Shown in pieces: positions 63,941 to 64,000 of a stretch of 64,000 bases of DNA (position 1 is its first letter; each line of letters opens with the position of its first letter). Made by a program: the position numbers and the translations under genes. The notes under the pieces are model-generated. The model saw only the letters and a list, made by a program, of their open reading frames with translations, was not told the DNA's origin and searched no databases. The stretch is from Oscillospiraceae bacterium (GTDB lineage: Bacteria > Bacillota > Clostridia > Oscillospirales > Ruminococcaceae), in contig JAAYNJ010000010.1 of NCBI GenBank assembly GCA_012520915.1, forward strand, positions 62,001 through 126,000, written 5' to 3'.

Positions 63941-64000
63941 ATGCAAGAAGTAAAGTTTTTCAGATGTAATAAATGTGGAAATTTTGTGGGTATGATTCAC
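63941..64000 (+). CDS. dfx: Desulfoferrodoxin (superoxide reductase), 5' part only
   Basis: Twenty codons remain before the window edge: MQEVKFFRCNKCGNFVGMIH, which is the desulforedoxin-type N-terminal domain with its first iron-binding CxxC pair. Starts at an ATG behind AAAGGAGAT. Desulfoferrodoxin reduces superoxide without making oxygen and marks an anaerobic lifestyle. The catalytic C-terminal domain lies outside the window. Confidence 0.85.
   Translation, partial: MQEVKFFRCNKCGNFVGMIH

Overview
The window is 64 kb of moderately AT-rich DNA from what looks like an anaerobic, low-GC Gram-positive bacterium of the class Clostridia. This is inferred from a T-box riboswitch, an AddAB (not RecBCD) recombination nuclease, a Spo0H-like sigma factor, a SpoIID domain, an [FeFe] hydrogenase, a desulfoferrodoxin and Firmicutes-type GGAGG ribosome-binding sites. 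Genus and family cannot be fixed from the sequence; a Peptostreptococcales/Anaerovoracaceae-like lineage is only a guess. Both edge genes are cut. Most of the window is ordinary core genome with short gaps and ATGA/GTGA overlaps.

Layout. 0-4 kb: end of a probable CehA/McbA-type metallohydrolase, then tatD and metG on the minus strand. 4-7.2 kb: a DUF2975 / YozG-type regulator / DUF4173 membrane module, then degV. 7.3-11 kb: glycolytic operon pgk-tpiA-gpmI and a small acidic membrane protein. 11.5-21.8 kb: a histidine operon that opens with a fused hisZ-hisG gene, runs hisD-C-B-A-F-IE-hisK, has no hisH, and is followed closely by a cell-wall NlpC/P60 protein, a membrane-anchored unknown and a lipoprotein. 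21.8-29.4 kb: addB-addA and an MscS channel. 29.5-35.2 kb: mostly minus-strand genes, including an acyl-CoA ligase under a T-box leader whose specifier codon reads GUC (valine), a zinc-ribbon membrane protein with ten 21-bp repeats, a nucleoside hydrolase and a DUF4003 protein.

35.7-37.6 kb: a NuoE-like [2Fe-2S] protein with a monomeric [FeFe] hydrogenase. 37.8-43.8 kb: a surface-glycan island with three similar membrane-anchored GT2 glycosyltransferases around an fdtA/fdtB/fdtC-like set for a 3-acetamido-3,6-dideoxyhexose. 44-45.2 kb: tRNA-Leu(CAA), a Spo0H-like sigma factor, a degenerate tRNA-like element and a CxxC zinc-ribbon protein. 45.3-54.2 kb: a tRNA-modification and translation-quality run (DUF1858, trmK, Nif3-like, rqcH, cysteine desulfurase, thiI) ending in a remarkable 1050-residue protein that joins complete CinA, a membrane helix, a sortase-B-like domain lacking catalytic His and Cys, and a SpoIID domain. 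54.4-58.4 kb: ddl-murI-DUF1934-argS on the minus strand. 58.6-62 kb: rpmG-secE-nusG-rplK-rplA-rplJ-rplL, with an L1-binding leader before rplK and an L10 leader before rplJ. 62-64 kb: a CofE-like ligase, a broken ABC ATPase remnant and the start of desulfoferrodoxin.

The observations most worth following are the CinA/pseudo-sortase/SpoIID fusion, the valine T-box on an acyl-CoA ligase (suggesting amino-acid-controlled salvage of branched-chain acids), the hisZG fusion with missing hisH, the orphan CofE-like protein and the degenerate tRNA.
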